A DNA stretch of 64,000 nt from Ampelomyces quisqualis. Lineage: Eukaryota > Ascomycota > Dothideomycetes > Pleosporales > Phaeosphaeriaceae. Numbering within the stretch: position 1 is the stretch's first letter; each line of letters opens with the position of its first letter. This document shows positions 1-11,929 of this stretch, piece after piece. The position numbers and the translations under genes are program-made. The notes beneath the pieces are model-generated. The model searched no databases. It was not told where the DNA came from and saw only the letters and a program-made list of their open reading frames with translations. The stretch is taken from positions 186,001 to 250,000 of the forward strand of contig JAGTXZ010000010.1 of the NCBI GenBank assembly GCA_018398575.1, given 5' to 3'.

Positions 1-1086
1 GTCTCCTATTATTACTAAGCTTTATTACAGCTTTAAGAACTTCTATTAACATAAAGAAGTTACGCGCATTAAACTTATCTACACTAAGATGCTGCTAGCT
101 AGTAACAAAAAGGATACCTACTACACTAGTAGGCACAACTAAGACTTTAAAGAACACCTGTATAAATTAAAATAACAGGCCTGCATTTGTTTGTCTTAGA
201 GACGCTTAGTAGAGAAGAATATGCATAAGAGGTAACGCGTAATACTTTATAAATCTTGTGCATAGTATATAAGGCAGCAAACACTTTAAACGCATTAATC
301 TCTACAATTAGGCTCTTTTAACAACTAGTAGCTATAGTTGCGTTGCACTGTTAGTAACTGTTATCTACTAGAAAATACTACTAGTGCTGCACGCTACCTA
401 CTACTGCAGCAGGCTCTTCTAATAACTAGTAGCTACAGTTGCGTTGCACTATTAGTAACTATTGTTTACTAGAGAATACTACTAGTGCTGCACGCAACCT
501 ACTACTGCAGCAGGCTCTTCTAACTACTAGCAGCTACAGTCGCGTTGCACTATTAGTAACTATTGTTTACTAGAGAATACTACTAGTGCTGCACGCAACC
601 TACTACTGCAGCAGGCTTTTCTAACAACTAGTAGCTATAGTTGCGTTGCACTATCTATAACTGTTATCTACTAGAGAGTACTATTAGCGTTAATTGCAAG
701 CTATCTACTGCAATAAGCACTTAGAGTAACTAATTAGTGCTACAATAATACTAGTATAGGTTTAAGGCTAAGTTTAGATTTTGTTTTATATTAAATGCTA
801 TAAGTAGCTACTAGAGTATTAGCATGCGCAAGTGTATTATCTTTACTATATTAGACAGTAGATTGCTTATTATAAATACATTTAGTTTCTATAGTTATTC
901 TGCTACTATAACATTAAGCCTACATTATCTAGTTTATAGATAGGTTAAGGTCTAATACCTAACTAGTAACATAGTTATGCCTAGACTATTACAGAACGTG
1001 TTAAGGTTTGTAAACATAAGGCATTGTTTCTGCATTTAACACTATAACAACTTGCTATATAGGCTACCAAAGCCTTTTGCTGCTAT
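1..1086. other. Non-coding right part of the central region, copy 1
   Basis: No readable gene remnant lies between the window start and the transposase start at 1087. Positions 311-715 hold the 101-bp tandem repeats. The rest is unique, AT-rich sequence shared by all three copies. By its place between leftward and rightward genes it should contain the divergent promoters, but I see no specific promoter motif that survives mutation. Confidence 0.5.
311..715. repeat. 101-bp tandem repeat, about 4 units
   Basis: Units begin at 311, 412, 513 and 614 with GGCTCTT or GGCTTTT. Each holds an ACTAGTAGCTA-like core, a GTTGCGTTGCACT block and a CTACTGCAGCAGG end. The last unit is divergent. The same array is at 21863-22266 and 48682-49085, so it belongs to the element. 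Confidence 0.85.
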
Positions 1087-3560
1087 ATGCAACTAAATAA
1101 TGTAACTAATATTCTTCTAACAATACAAGAACACTTAGACAGTAACAAAACCAAATACACTAGCTATAACTACGCGCACAATAGGCGTCTGCAATCAGAA
1201 ACTCTTAAGGCAGCTCTAAATAACTAGTATATAGAGTTGTAGGCAGCTTGTGTTAATGTTACTAACAATATAATTTGCAAAACTATACGTTAACTTTAGC
1301 AACAGCTACCTAAATATAATAGCTACAAAATACTAGAGTTTAATAATAGATAGCTTACTATATATAAACAACAACACAGCGTATAGTTATATAAACAGTT
1401 TGCAAAAATAGTAAGTAACTACAGTAGTATAACAGTTAAGGACACTAAGCTTACAATAGAAAAGATTTGCAACGTAGTAAGTAGATACGCGCCTAAGGAT
1501 TTATACAACATAAACAAGGCTAGCATGTACTAAAAACACTTGCCCTAATACACGTTAGCAGACAATCTAAGAGCTAGACCTAGACTAGACAGAGAGCACA
1601 TAACTAGTGTGCTGTGCACAAACGCAGATAGCTTAGACTAAGTGCCTCTATAGTTTATAGAATCCTTAAACTACACAACTTGTATAGATAGTAAGAAGAA
1701 CCTAAACATCTATAGTCTTAGTTATGTCTATTAGAACAATAATTCTACCTAGATAGACACTAACATTATGCTAGAATAGCTAAAATAGTTTAATAACTAT
1801 ATAAACAGACAAGTATTATTGCTAATTAACAGGTTTCTACCTTACAAACACGCAGTAGCTAAGCTTTAGATAAGCTACTAATTGCTGCAGAACGTTTAGT
1901 ATGTACAGTGTTAATGTACTACAGGCTTATTATAGCAATAAAGGTTACAATACTTACTAATACAACAGAGTTATATTCCTGCCTGTAAGTAGCACAACAT
2001 TATACTAACTAATAGACTAAGGCATTACCTGCGCATAGAAGGCTAAAGTCTGCGCCTATTTCCTACACTTTGTAGTAGAGAAAAGCATAATAGGTAAACA
2101 TCCTACTAAGACAATAGATATTATTTACGCTATTTGCTTGGAATATTGCGTGTAGTATAACAAGATAAGAGCTAAGACTATATGCAGTAGCTAGCAGATC
2201 TTAACATATCTAAACATGTACTATAGCCTATAGCTATATATAGCTAACTTCTAAAAGACCTACTATAAGCTTAACAATTTAGTTAACTAGCTTAAAGATA
2301 TGCGCGTTGTTAACAGTATAGACGTTAGAAGCTTTATTAAGTTACCTAAAGAGCGTAATCCTAACTACAAAGATCTAGCCTACCTCTTAGACTATATTGT
2401 TGTAATATACAGCCTAAACAAGATAAAAGAGAACTATAAGGTACTGTTGCTCTCTAGACTATTACACTGTAAAGCAACAGACATAATAGATTAACTGTAA
2501 GTGTACGTAGGTTAGCAAGAGTTTACTACAAACAATAGGTAATATATTAATAAGCTAGAAGCACTACAACAGGTAACTATAAAATAGATAGCTATAGAGC
2601 TATAAGACAGACGCTAAAAAGATATACGCAACTAGGTAGTAAGACTGCGCTAATGCAAACACAAGAATGCTATATACCTAAAATAAGACAACGCTAGGCT
2701 GTTTGCAAGTGTAAAAACTAAGAGTAATATTATAGTGTAGTTACAGTTAGAAAAGCGTAACAATACTATACTTAACTAGAACAAGAATAGCTATTGCACA
2801 AATTATCTTATAAGGCCTGTAATCTCTAGTATTTTAGCTAGCGCATTAACCAAAATAACTAGACAATATTAGCCTAGCAAACACTAAAATTAAAGAATAA
2901 TTACCTAGCACTAACTATATTTAGCTAAAGACTAGATTAATAATCTAAAGCAGTAGTACATAATCTATGCAACTAAAAGAGCAGAGTTGTTAAGAAATTA
3001 TATACGCATAGTAATATCTAGGCAGAACAGCAGCGTAAGAAGTTAAGCACCCTAGTATACTAGTACTAAGCAGAAACACTACACTGTAAGACATATTAAC
3101 AAGAGATAAGGCTATTATACAAGAACACAAGATAACAGACAACAATAGTATTCTTTATAAGATACTATGTACTGCACAATTTGCAACATTAGTTACTAAT
3201 ACTAAGAGAAAACACCTAAACAAAGAAATACTACTATATTAACAGCAAACTTAGCGTTAAAAAGAAGAAACTAATCTTCTTACAAATAAATCTATAGAAC
3301 GTAGAGCAGAATTATCTAGTTAAAAACACAAACGTCTTAAACTAATATTAAAATGTATAACAGAAGCAGGCTGCTATATACTTTCTTACTAGCTGTAAGC
3401 TGCGTACACTGTAAAGATCTGTTAACTACTGTTTACGCTAATAGTATACAGTCTAGGGCGTTAGATACACTAATAGATAATATAGAATTACAATAGAACA
3501 ACATAGTGCAAAGGAACAGAAGGCAACAGATAGCTTTTCTTGCTAACAGGACTGCAGACA
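1087..3560 (+). pseudogene. pogo/Fot1-like DDE transposase, RIP-degraded (copy 1)
   Basis: This is the remnant of a Tc1/mariner-superfamily transposase, the enzyme that cuts and joins DNA element ends. ATG at 1087 opens a frame that reads through with only TAA/TAG interruptions. In order I see a CENP-B-type helix-turn-helix tail (F-x-x-R-Q/W-L-T), the first catalytic block YNINKAS at 1504-1524 (expected N-x-D-E), LPLW-like and L-x-W-L-x-W blocks, the second catalytic block LLLINRF near 1816-1836 (expected LIDGF), then after a 70-bp intron the block FLPVSSTTLY and the third block LIDQGIT with its Asp at 2015-2017. The first two Asp codons are mutated to Asn, as G-to-A change predicts. Spacing of the last two Asp positions is about 39 residues once the intron is removed, fitting pogo/Fot proteins. 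The part after about 2500 is not recognisable and its end is uncertain. Confidence 0.82.
1899..1968 (+). other. Probable 70-bp spliceosomal intron in the transposase gene
   Basis: The frame shifts by one between the second and third catalytic blocks. The interval begins GTATGT, has a branch-like ACTTACTAATAC at 1952-1963 and ends CAACAG. Removing exactly 70 bp joins ...LLQNV to ...VIFLP in one frame and restores the family's usual Asp-Asp spacing. The same interval, equal in length, is in the other two copies. Confidence 0.7.
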
Positions 3561-4499
3561 CATAAAAAACTTCTCTATAATTCTACGTAAACTGCTAGAC
3601 GCTAGCATACAACTTAAATATTCTAACGCAGCCTTATTGTGTAACCTATCTACTGCAATAGCACTAGTAAGTTTAGCTAAGTTTGCCTGCTAGACTAAAG
3701 AGAGTGCTACTAATACAATATACAAGAGGTAAGTTGCCTACATTATAATACAAAAACATAGAAGGTAAGAATTTTGCTTAGTGCTACATAGTGTCCTATA
3801 GTACTGTATAGTAGACCTGTCTACTATAATAGCACTAGTAGGTTTAGCTAAGTTTACTTACTAGACTAAAGAGAGTGCTACTACTATAATATATAAGAGG
3901 TAAGTTGCTTACACTATAATGTAAAAAACTAGAAAGTAAGAATTTTGCTTAGTGCTACACAGTACTATACAGTACTGTACAGTGCTGCACTAAGAATAAC
4001 ACGCAGTAAGAGGTGCCCTCTTAGAATATACCTTTACTTACCTTAAAGATACAACACAACGCGTTAGCGCTAGGTAAGAGGCTATATAATACTAGAATAA
4101 AACTCTGCTTACTTTTACCTGCACCTATAATTTAACCTACTACTACAACTATATAATGCTGCGTTGCTACTACAAACGCACTATAACTATACAATAATAA
4201 CAATAGTGCTATAACACAAATACACGTAATTTTCTATGTTACGTTTACTACACTACGCTGTATATTACAACACTGTTACAAGTAAGTACACAACACAAGC
4301 ATACCTACACACGCTAACTAAGCTATAGCTATTCTACTATTCTTGCACCTACCTGCACTATTCTTAACTGTTATGCGTAACATATTATACAATACGCGCG
4401 TTATAGAATTTTAACAACAAGTACAAGTAGCAGCTACCTTAATTAAATAAATAGTATATAAGCAATACAAAGACAATAACTACTAACAACGTATTATAG
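3561..4499. other. Spacer between the two rightward genes, copy 1
   Basis: It contains the two 171-bp repeats (3645-3985) and then AT-rich unique sequence. An ATG at 4373 looks like a start, but the other two copies read ACG and ATA there, so it is probably a product of mutation and not the original start. Confidence 0.45.
3645..3985. repeat. 171-bp direct repeat, 2 units
   Basis: Units start at 3645 (CCTATCTACTGCAATAGCAC) and 3816 (CCTGTCTACTATAATAGCAC). Each ends in AAGAATTTTGCTTAGTGCTAC. The pair recurs with the same 171-bp spacing at 32298/32469 and 52016/52187. Confidence 0.85.
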
Positions 4500-7400
4500 G
4501 CAATTGTAAGAATAGGCTACAATATTAATATAGTAGACTAGCGCATATAGGTTAAAGAGATAATAGATTTTATCTAGCACAAGAACACATATAACAAGAT
4601 TAAACAGGCACACTTACAGGCTAACTACTTAAAGATAATGCGCAGCTTAACAATAGATAAATAGCTTAAGTATACTGCATGCCCCTAACTAACTAATAGT
4701 AGTATACTAAGAGAATTCTATAAGGCAACAGCTGGCGCTGTATAAAAGAAGATAATCTTAGAAATTTAAGACTACAGCAATAAAGTTAAAGCCAAACACA
4801 TAGAAAGATAGCTAACACCTGCAAACTTAGAACTAGAACACACGTAGTTAGTATTAGTAGTCTTAAGTTCTTCTGCTGCTTTAGTAACCTAGCTAATAGG
4901 CCTTACTACAATAATAACTAAACTATTACTTAATAACATTAATGTCTATATTATAGACAGCGTACATTGTTAAACTGCCTAGACCTTCCTACTTTTAAGG
5001 CTAATAACAGCTGCACGTTAACAGCAGCTTAAAGACAGCAACTTTAAGATAAAGCTACAATATCTTAAATATAGTGCACTTGTTAAACACCTGTTGCAAC
5101 TAAAATTTATAGACTAGTACACAGTTAGAACTTTAAAGATATTTAACGCGTTAGCGCTGCGCCCAATTACTAATAATAACAATTTAGCTATAACTGTTAA
5201 CTTACACGTTAAGATAAGAAGCCTTAAGGGCGTTGCAATTAAATGCCAGACTCTAGTACAAGACAAAGTTAAGCCTAGTAGTAATACAACCTAGAACAGT
5301 ATACAAATAACAATAGCTAACTATATAATATAGTGCACTTTACTTTAGGCAGCAACAGTAACATTATAAACCTAGTAGGTGCTACTAGAGACAAGAGGCA
5401 AAGGCGCTTCTACTTAGAGCTTAACAATAACACTAAAGACAACAACTATAAATAACAAAAGACAATAAGAGTGCTAGCAGACCTAGCCTGCAAACTATTA
5501 ACAGGACCTAAAGCAAATAGTAGCAAACGCTTTAACAGACAGAGTAGGGGCAAGAAGAAGAAAGATAACAGCCTAGACATACGTATTAAGACCCTAACTA
5601 CTAAAATTAAGCGCCTAGAGGAGCAGAACAACAGCACTACAAAGAAAGTAAAGAGAAGCAGAGACAAAGATACTGCGCAAACACAAAATAACGCAACATC
5701 TACGCTAATTACTACACCTAGACAGAAACGCAAGAGTACTATAGAAAAATAACAAAGGTTGCTAGAGAAAGATACCTACTCTAGCAGTAAAGAAGAATAA
5801 GAAAAGTGTAATAAAGGTAATAAGGATAAAAATAAAGAGCTCTAGTTAGCAAAACAACTTGCGTTAAAAGAAAGGCTGCAGCTTTAAGCTCTACTAAACG
5901 CAAGGTAAGTGCACTATAGAAAGCCTGTAACTATAATCTACACAACTAATACGTAAGATAGGATAGCAGATAAACTGCAAGCTTAAATTAGAGTAGTAAT
6001 AGAACACTGCTAAGAGGACAAATAGCAGAAAGCAGCCAACTTCTTTAGATTTCTACTAGAAGACTTTAAGGATAACGCGCCTATAATACTACATTTATTA
6101 TAGAGACTAACAGTCCTATTTATAGCATACTAACTAACAGAGGCCTACATACTTTACAAAAAAGAGCTATCTTTAGACAATAGCAGTATATTCAGGAACA
6201 TAATAGGTATAAGAAAAATAAGATTAGCTATACTTATAATAATTATAAGGTATGCGCACTTTAAGAACTAGACTAAAGTGCAAGAGAACTAATTAAAGAA
6301 TAAAACTAGTTAACATAGGGCTAAAGACAACAGTTAAGAACAGTGCTTTACAACAGACTAACAGACATTCCTATATATATGCAAAAAAAACTCTTTAATG
6401 CTAGAAGAGCTATAGTTAGCAGCATCTATAGTAAGTAGATAGGGCTGCGCACTAGCTGTATAGAAGGCTAAAATTATTACTATAGGCCTTTGCAAATCTA
6501 AATAGTGCAACCTAAAAGACCTTCTTGCGCTCTATATCTGCTTTATAGACAATACCTCTCTACAGAGCATAGGCGCACTAACAGCAGACAAAAAAATAGA
6601 GATAAGAATTAATCTGCAAGTTAAACAGCACCTTGCAGCGTTTAACCAAAACGTCCTACTGCGCAAATTTACAAAAGACAGTAAGAAGTATGTAGAGACA
6701 GTTTTATAGTACATCTAAGAACGCTATATGCTAAAAGTCTACCTAAGTGCAACTGCGCACTATCTAGCACTATCTACTAGCTAATTTATAATTGTATGCA
6801 GCTACACAACATTAGTAAAACGCGTGCTTAACAAATACTAAACCATAAGACTTATAACTACACGCAAAATATTATTAAAAGGTAGCAAAGTAAGCGCAAC
6901 AGACGCCTTTAATATTCCTAGCTACGTAGTAATATAAGGATGTATTATCTTTAACAAGTTCTATAACTATAAATCTAAGAATACTATTATAGGCAACTTG
7001 TACAAGACTATTTAAGTTAAGAACTATAGTTATTAGTAGAAGGCCTAGGCCCTCTTAGGTATACTAATAGAGAAAGGTCTCTACAAGATACTTATTTTTA
7101 TCTCTCTAGTACTTAGCAGACTGCAAGACAATAAGAACTTCTTAAACTAGTACTATTTTACAGGTAAGAAGGACAATATAGATAGTTTTAAACTATTTAC
7201 TGCTACTAACCTTGTGTACGCAAGCATTAAGAAAATTGTAGATACAAGAGAGATAAGAAAGATATTAGGCCTAGTTATAGTAAAGGGCTAGGACACCTAC
7301 TTATCTAAGGCATAAGAAGAAGTTAAAAACGTGCTTAATTCTCTTAAGTACATAGCGCTTATAGCGTTAGGAGAGAAGATTGCAGCAAGGTTTATGCTGC

Positions 7401-8535
7401 GTTAAACTCTAGTTACGCAAGACCTATAGAGCTAGAAGATTTTAGGCATTAAGGGCAACTTCCTAACGTTCTACTAGCTATGCTAAACAGATAACTTCTA
7501 ATTACTTATAGCTAACGCAACAACAAGATGCAAGATAGTACTACAACAAGAAGAGCTAAATAGCGCAAAAGCTAAGAGCGTATGTATATTTAACTACGCT
7601 AAAATACAAAGTATTGTAACATTTCTAATGCTAGCCTAGCTTAAGGCTGCGCTGTTCAAAAGCAAAGGAAGCAAGAAAACTAAGCAGTTTATATTAACGT
7701 ATATCTAATAGCACTTTTAGCAGCTAGACAAAAGAATATTTGCTAATAACCTTAACTTACTACTTGCATATAGTGCAAAGTACAAGGCAATTAAGCTAAA
7801 GGCTAAGAGGACCTATGTTAAAACTAGACTTAATCTTAATTAAAGAGGTCTAGCAGATAATTAAACAGTACTACGCAACGTTTAGGCTAAAATCCTTATT
7901 AGCTTATATAAACTATGTGTGCAACTAGTGCTCTAGATAGAGCTTTAAAAAAAATTTGGCAAAGATATAGTTCTTCTGCTAAGAGAAAGAATGCTAAAGT
8001 CTAAAATAGACGCTATGTTAGCAAAATAGAAAGACCTAGACTTAACATTTATTTTAGTAGCGTTAATAGCGTTTGCAGAAGCTATTACGCTAATTAAGGC
8101 AAATAAAGTTATAATTGCAGAGCCTTAAGACAAACAGGGCACTTAAGACTAATTTATGTTTAGAGTATATTAACTAGGCTAGCTAGCAGACGTATGCAAA
8201 GGTATTATTCTATACAACCTAGAAAGCAATCTAGAAACAAAAGTTCTAAAGAAGTAGAATATAAAGATATTGTCGCGCAGTAGTCTGTAAGGTATAACAA
8301 TAGAAGAAGAAGAGATTAAGTAAGATTGTAACAAGAAAATCCCTATAAAGCTTAAGGGGCTAGTGTAAATTAGGTAAATTAAGTAGTAGAACTGCAGAGT
8401 ACAGTACACTACTGTGCAAAGCTGTAAGATAAAAAACGCTTAAGTAGATACGTAGCCTAGTCCTAGAAGCACAAGAATACAAAAAGTATTGTAAAAGAAG
8501 TATATACGTAGACGTAACGCAAAATTAATTTAAAG
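4500..8535 (+). pseudogene. Long unknown gene of the big TIR element, RIP-degraded (copy 1)
   Basis: I do not recognise this protein. A frame readable for roughly 1,300 codons is broken almost only by TAA/TAG at likely Gln or Trp positions. Landmarks are YIIDSVHC near 4950, a strongly basic Lys/Arg/Asn-rich stretch with coiled-coil character (RIKTLTTKIKRLEEQNN) at about 5580-5640, RKILLKGSKVSATDAFN near 6860-6915, then acidic and Trp-rich helical segments down to about 8500. The frame changes once between about 5340 and 5470, which may be an intron or an indel. It follows the transposase gene on the same strand and is kept in all three copies, so it is probably a functional partner of transposition. 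No catalytic motif is visible, and its start and end are approximate. Confidence 0.6.
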
Positions 8536-8873
8536 CGCAAGGATAGTGTAGATTTGCAGCAAAACCTAAACTAAGTAATAGCGCTATTAAAGAGATTGCC
8601 TTAGACTTAAACTACAGTTAGGCACAGTTAAGAACAGGCTACTAACTAGCAACACAGTTGTGCAGATAGTGCAAAGCTATGTTAAACACAAAAACTACAA
8701 ACTATTTTGCAAAAAGGTTCTACAAACTAGGCTGCTAATAATAGTATACTAGGCATTGCTGTTGTTGCTTAGTATAGCAGAGCACAGTTAAGAACTGTTT
8801 GGTAGCTAGTAGTACAGTTGTGTTAATAGTGTTGCTAATGTCGCAGATGTTGCTAACGTTGTATTTTCCTAAC
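8536..8873. repeat. Right subterminal region and TIR, copy 1
   Basis: After the last gene there are about 340 bp of non-coding sequence. At 8829-8861 a 9-bp period is visible (GTTGCTAAT, GTCGCAGAT, GTTGCTAAC). The terminal inverted repeat TTTTCCTAAC is at 8864-8873. Periodic subterminal motifs of this kind are often transposase binding sites; that role is inferred. Confidence 0.7.
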
Positions 8874-11669
8874 GTTATTAGCAAGAGGTTACTCTAGTTG
8901 TTCTAGTAATAAGATACAAAAGGCCTTAATTATTAATTAATATACTTGTTTATAATCTTAGTTTGTCTATTAGTTTGTTTATAGTAGGCTATAGAAAGCT
9001 TAAGTTATACGCCTAGAATCTTATAGAACTTAGACTAGAATTAGAATATAAACTAGAGTCTGTAGTTAGATACTATACTTTTAGGCGTGTAGCTAAATTA
9101 GTATACCTATTAAATAAACAAGTAAGCTATTTCTTAAGCGTTAATTATTTTATAGTAAGGAATAGAAACAGCTTACTTAGATAGATAATTAATAATAACT
9201 ATAATTTAATTATAGCTATAACAATCTATTAAGAATATCTTAAAATCTATACACAAATACTATATAGGCCTATTAGAAATTAGTAACAGATAGAAGAAAC
9301 CTTAGGATTAGAGCTGTCTTAGATAGGATCTTTAACAGAAAACGCAGTTTTGTACATAGTGTTTGTATGTAGCCTCTATACTCTTCTAATAATACTACTA
9401 AGATAGAAGCTAATACGTCTTTATAGCGCTTAGATAAGTAGTAGATACTTAATTATAAGCTTTTCTAATTAGTTAAGTGCACAAAGAAGAATCTCTAAGT
9501 ATATATAGGCGTAAGTAATACAGCAGTAGTTCTTCTTAGATATAATATAGCTATAGTAATGTAAGGCGTTCTTCTTTAAAGAAGTAGTAATTCTCTACTA
9601 GTAAAGCTTTAATTAGTTCTAATAAGTTAAGATTTAGAGAGGCACTAATAGATTAGACTAAAATAGCTAAAACATTAACCTCTAGCTAGTTATAGACGTA
9701 GTTCTAAGCTAGTTTAGAGTTAACTAGAGGGTTTAGGCGTTTAGGTTCTAGAAGTACACAAAATCTATTGTCTTGTTAGGCAGCCTTAACTTTGCTAACG
9801 TTCTATTTCCTTTAGCTTAAGATATTAGCTTACTTATTAAGCTTGCTAGGCGTGTACTTAATACAGAAATTAAAAAAGGTAATAATCTCTACCTATTGTG
9901 CTTAACGTACATTAAGAACTTTAGTAGTTATAAAGTATTCTAAAAAGTAGTAATCTAAATATACCTAGATTTAACTCTGTATAGAGGTAAGTTTAGCTTT
10001 CTACTTCTTAAATACTTTTAAAATAGTAAAAAGTTCTTTATTCTATATTTTCTAATTAAGCTTAGCCCTAGATAGAGCGTAACTATAGAAGGCTATAGAA
10101 TACTACTTGTTGTTAGAGTGCTTCTAAGAGAGTACTCCTGCTATTACTCTATCTAACGCGTTAGTTTCTAACCTTATGTTATACTTAGAATAGAAATAAA
10201 ATAGTGTAGAAATAGCTAGAAGTAAGGCTTTAATCTAATTAAAAGCCTGTTAGCAGTCTATAGTCTATTCAAATAGTATAGTAAGACTTTAAAGCTTTAT
10301 AATTAGTTTAGCTATACAAAAGAAATCCTTAATAAATTGTTAATAGAAACTAGCAAAACTAAGAAATAACTTAACACTAGTAACTATAGTAAGTTTAGCC
10401 TAGTTTTAGAGTACTTCTACCTTATTAGAGTTAACTTTAGTGCCCTAGTTTATTAAAACGTAACCTAGATACTTTATACAGGTTACATAGAATTTACTCT
10501 TCTAGATATCTACTTAGAGTCTTATAGTACGTAGGCGCTCTAAGACCTTTTAGACGTGTTCCTAATATACGTTTATATTCTCTAAGTAGATTAGAATATT
10601 ATTAAAATACGTAATACAGAAATTATTAAGATAATTAATTAGTATATTATTTATATAGCGCTAATACGTTACTAGCCTATTATATAAGCTAAAAGAGAGT
10701 ACCTTACACTTATATATACTATAATAGGTCTAAAAGGTAGTATACTCTTTAGAGTTAAGATCTATACAAATTTTGTTAAAGGCAGCTCTAATATTAAACT
10801 TAGTAAAGATCTTAGCTTTAAAAGGACATAATAGTAGCTTATTAATATAAGAGATTAGATAAATATCTTTGCGCGTAAGAGCGTTAATCTTCTAGTAGTC
10901 TATATAGATATGTATATCTCTATTTAGTTTATATATATAAAGAATAGGTAAAGTAAAAGAACTTTAGCTAGCCTTAATAAAACTCTTCTAAAGGTATTCC
11001 TAGATGTAGGCCTTAGTAGCTTTAAGCTCCTTCTAATTTTGCTTATACAGGAAACTAAACATATTTAGTAATAGTTCTTTAAGAATAATCTTGTAATTGT
11101 ATAGATAATAAAGTAGTAATTAATTAGCTACTAACTTACTAAATATATCTTAATACTAGAAGTAACAAGCAGGTAATTACTTATCTAATTAGCGTTAATT
11201 AGCTGCGTTGTTCTTAAAGGCAAGGATTCTATTAATCTTATATAGGCTAGTTATAAAGAACTTGTTCTAGAGCTTTTTTATAATAAAGTAAAATGCATTA
11301 GTAGAAATAAAAGCTATGTAGGTGCTTAGAAAGGGTTTAAACTCTAAGCAGTTTTGCTTAGTTAAAGTATAAGAGATCTCTAAGATTTTTTAGACTAATA
11401 GGAGCTTTAAGCATCCCTTAATATAATAAATAAAAGAAGAGAAATAGTAAAGACTATTTTAGATACAATAGTTTTCTTTCTCCTATAGAGCGTTGCGTTG
11501 TTGCACATTAAGATAGACAGTAGCTAGCACTATAGCTTAATATAGAATAGTAAGAATAGAGAGTAAAAGATTATAGAAATAAGAGTACTTAGATAGCTAA
11601 ATAAACTGTAACCTATCTATATCTAATTAAATCTTAAATTGTCTTAACTATTAGAGGCTAAGTATATAT
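8874..11669 (-). mobile_element. Chromovirus LTR retrotransposon copy 1, pol fragment
   Basis: This aligns with 26106-28900 of the complete copy at a nearly constant offset. It spans the integrase core, RNase H and reverse transcriptase on the minus strand. The integrase SD-x-GP block is at about 9053-9073. The reverse transcriptase active site lies near 10587-10618 and reads FNNIL where YLDDIL is expected, so both catalytic Asp codons became Asn. The conserved VDY block lies near 10856-10948. Both ends are junctions with big TIR elements: copy 1 ends at 8873 and copy 2 starts at 11670. The piece continues after copy 2 at 37527, so it is one retrotransposon split by insertion, not a separate truncated copy. 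Confidence 0.85.
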
Positions 11670-11892
11670 GTTAGGAAAAATTAAGATTTATCTAGTTAGC
11701 CTAGTCGCAGCAACCCGCAGCTGCCTAATAGTAATACTATCTACTAGACAATTTGCTAAAGTTGCTCTACTTACTTCTAGTTGCTAGCAACCTAACAGCA
11801 ACCTAACAGTAAGTTACCTATATTACCTAAGTTGCCTGTGTTACCTGTGTTACCTGTGTTACTAGTGTTGCTAGTGTTGCTAGTGTTGCTAG
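11670..11892. repeat. Left TIR and subterminal 9-bp repeats, copy 2
   Basis: The 10-bp TIR is at 11670-11679. From about 11830 to 11892 a strict 9-bp period runs GTTACCTGT three times, then GTTACTAGT, then GTTGCTAGT repeated. Just before it are AGCAACCTAAC repeats that contain the TIR core CCTAAC. The 9-mers resemble GTTGCTAAC near the right end but lie in the same orientation, not inverted. Confidence 0.75.
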
Positions 11893-11929
11893 ATTTAACA
11901 GTTAAGAACTATTAAGTACTGTAGCACTA

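Larger units (their letters stand above)
1..8873 (+). mobile_element. Big TIR element, copy 1 (right half, left part outside window)
   Basis: This stretch aligns base for base, apart from transitions, with 21552-37526 (minus its nested retrotransposon) and with 48370-57244. It holds the 101-bp repeats, the pogo-like transposase remnant, the 171-bp repeats and the long unknown rightward gene. It ends in TTTTCCTAAC at 8864-8873, the inverted complement of the GTTAGGAAAA found at the left ends of copies 2 and 3. The base after it continues directly into the integrase region of an LTR retrotransposon, so this copy inserted into that element. Strand is given as that of the transposase gene. Confidence 0.85.

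Noticed and set aside
4373..4375. ATG at 4373 as start of the long rightward gene
   Set aside because: The other copies have ACG and ATA at this codon, and the frame it opens is not the one that stays coherent downstream.
5446..5733. A 95-codon minus-strand frame, Leu/Phe-rich, open in all three big TIR copies (also 34099-34386 and 53817-54104)
   Set aside because: It is the exact antisense of the Lys/Arg/Ser-rich coiled-coil part of the rightward gene. AAG, AAA and AGC codons read backwards give Leu, Phe and Ser with no stops, so openness is expected by composition.
8179..8409. Short open frames such as 8179-8409 (minus), 15529-15732 (plus), 6532-6714 and 54729-54962 (minus)
   Set aside because: They are antisense to longer degenerate frames, are not kept open in the other copies and resemble no protein.
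8874..11669. This retrotransposon piece as an independent truncated copy
   Set aside because: Both ends are exact TIR junctions and its sequence continues at 37527 after removing big TIR copy 2.
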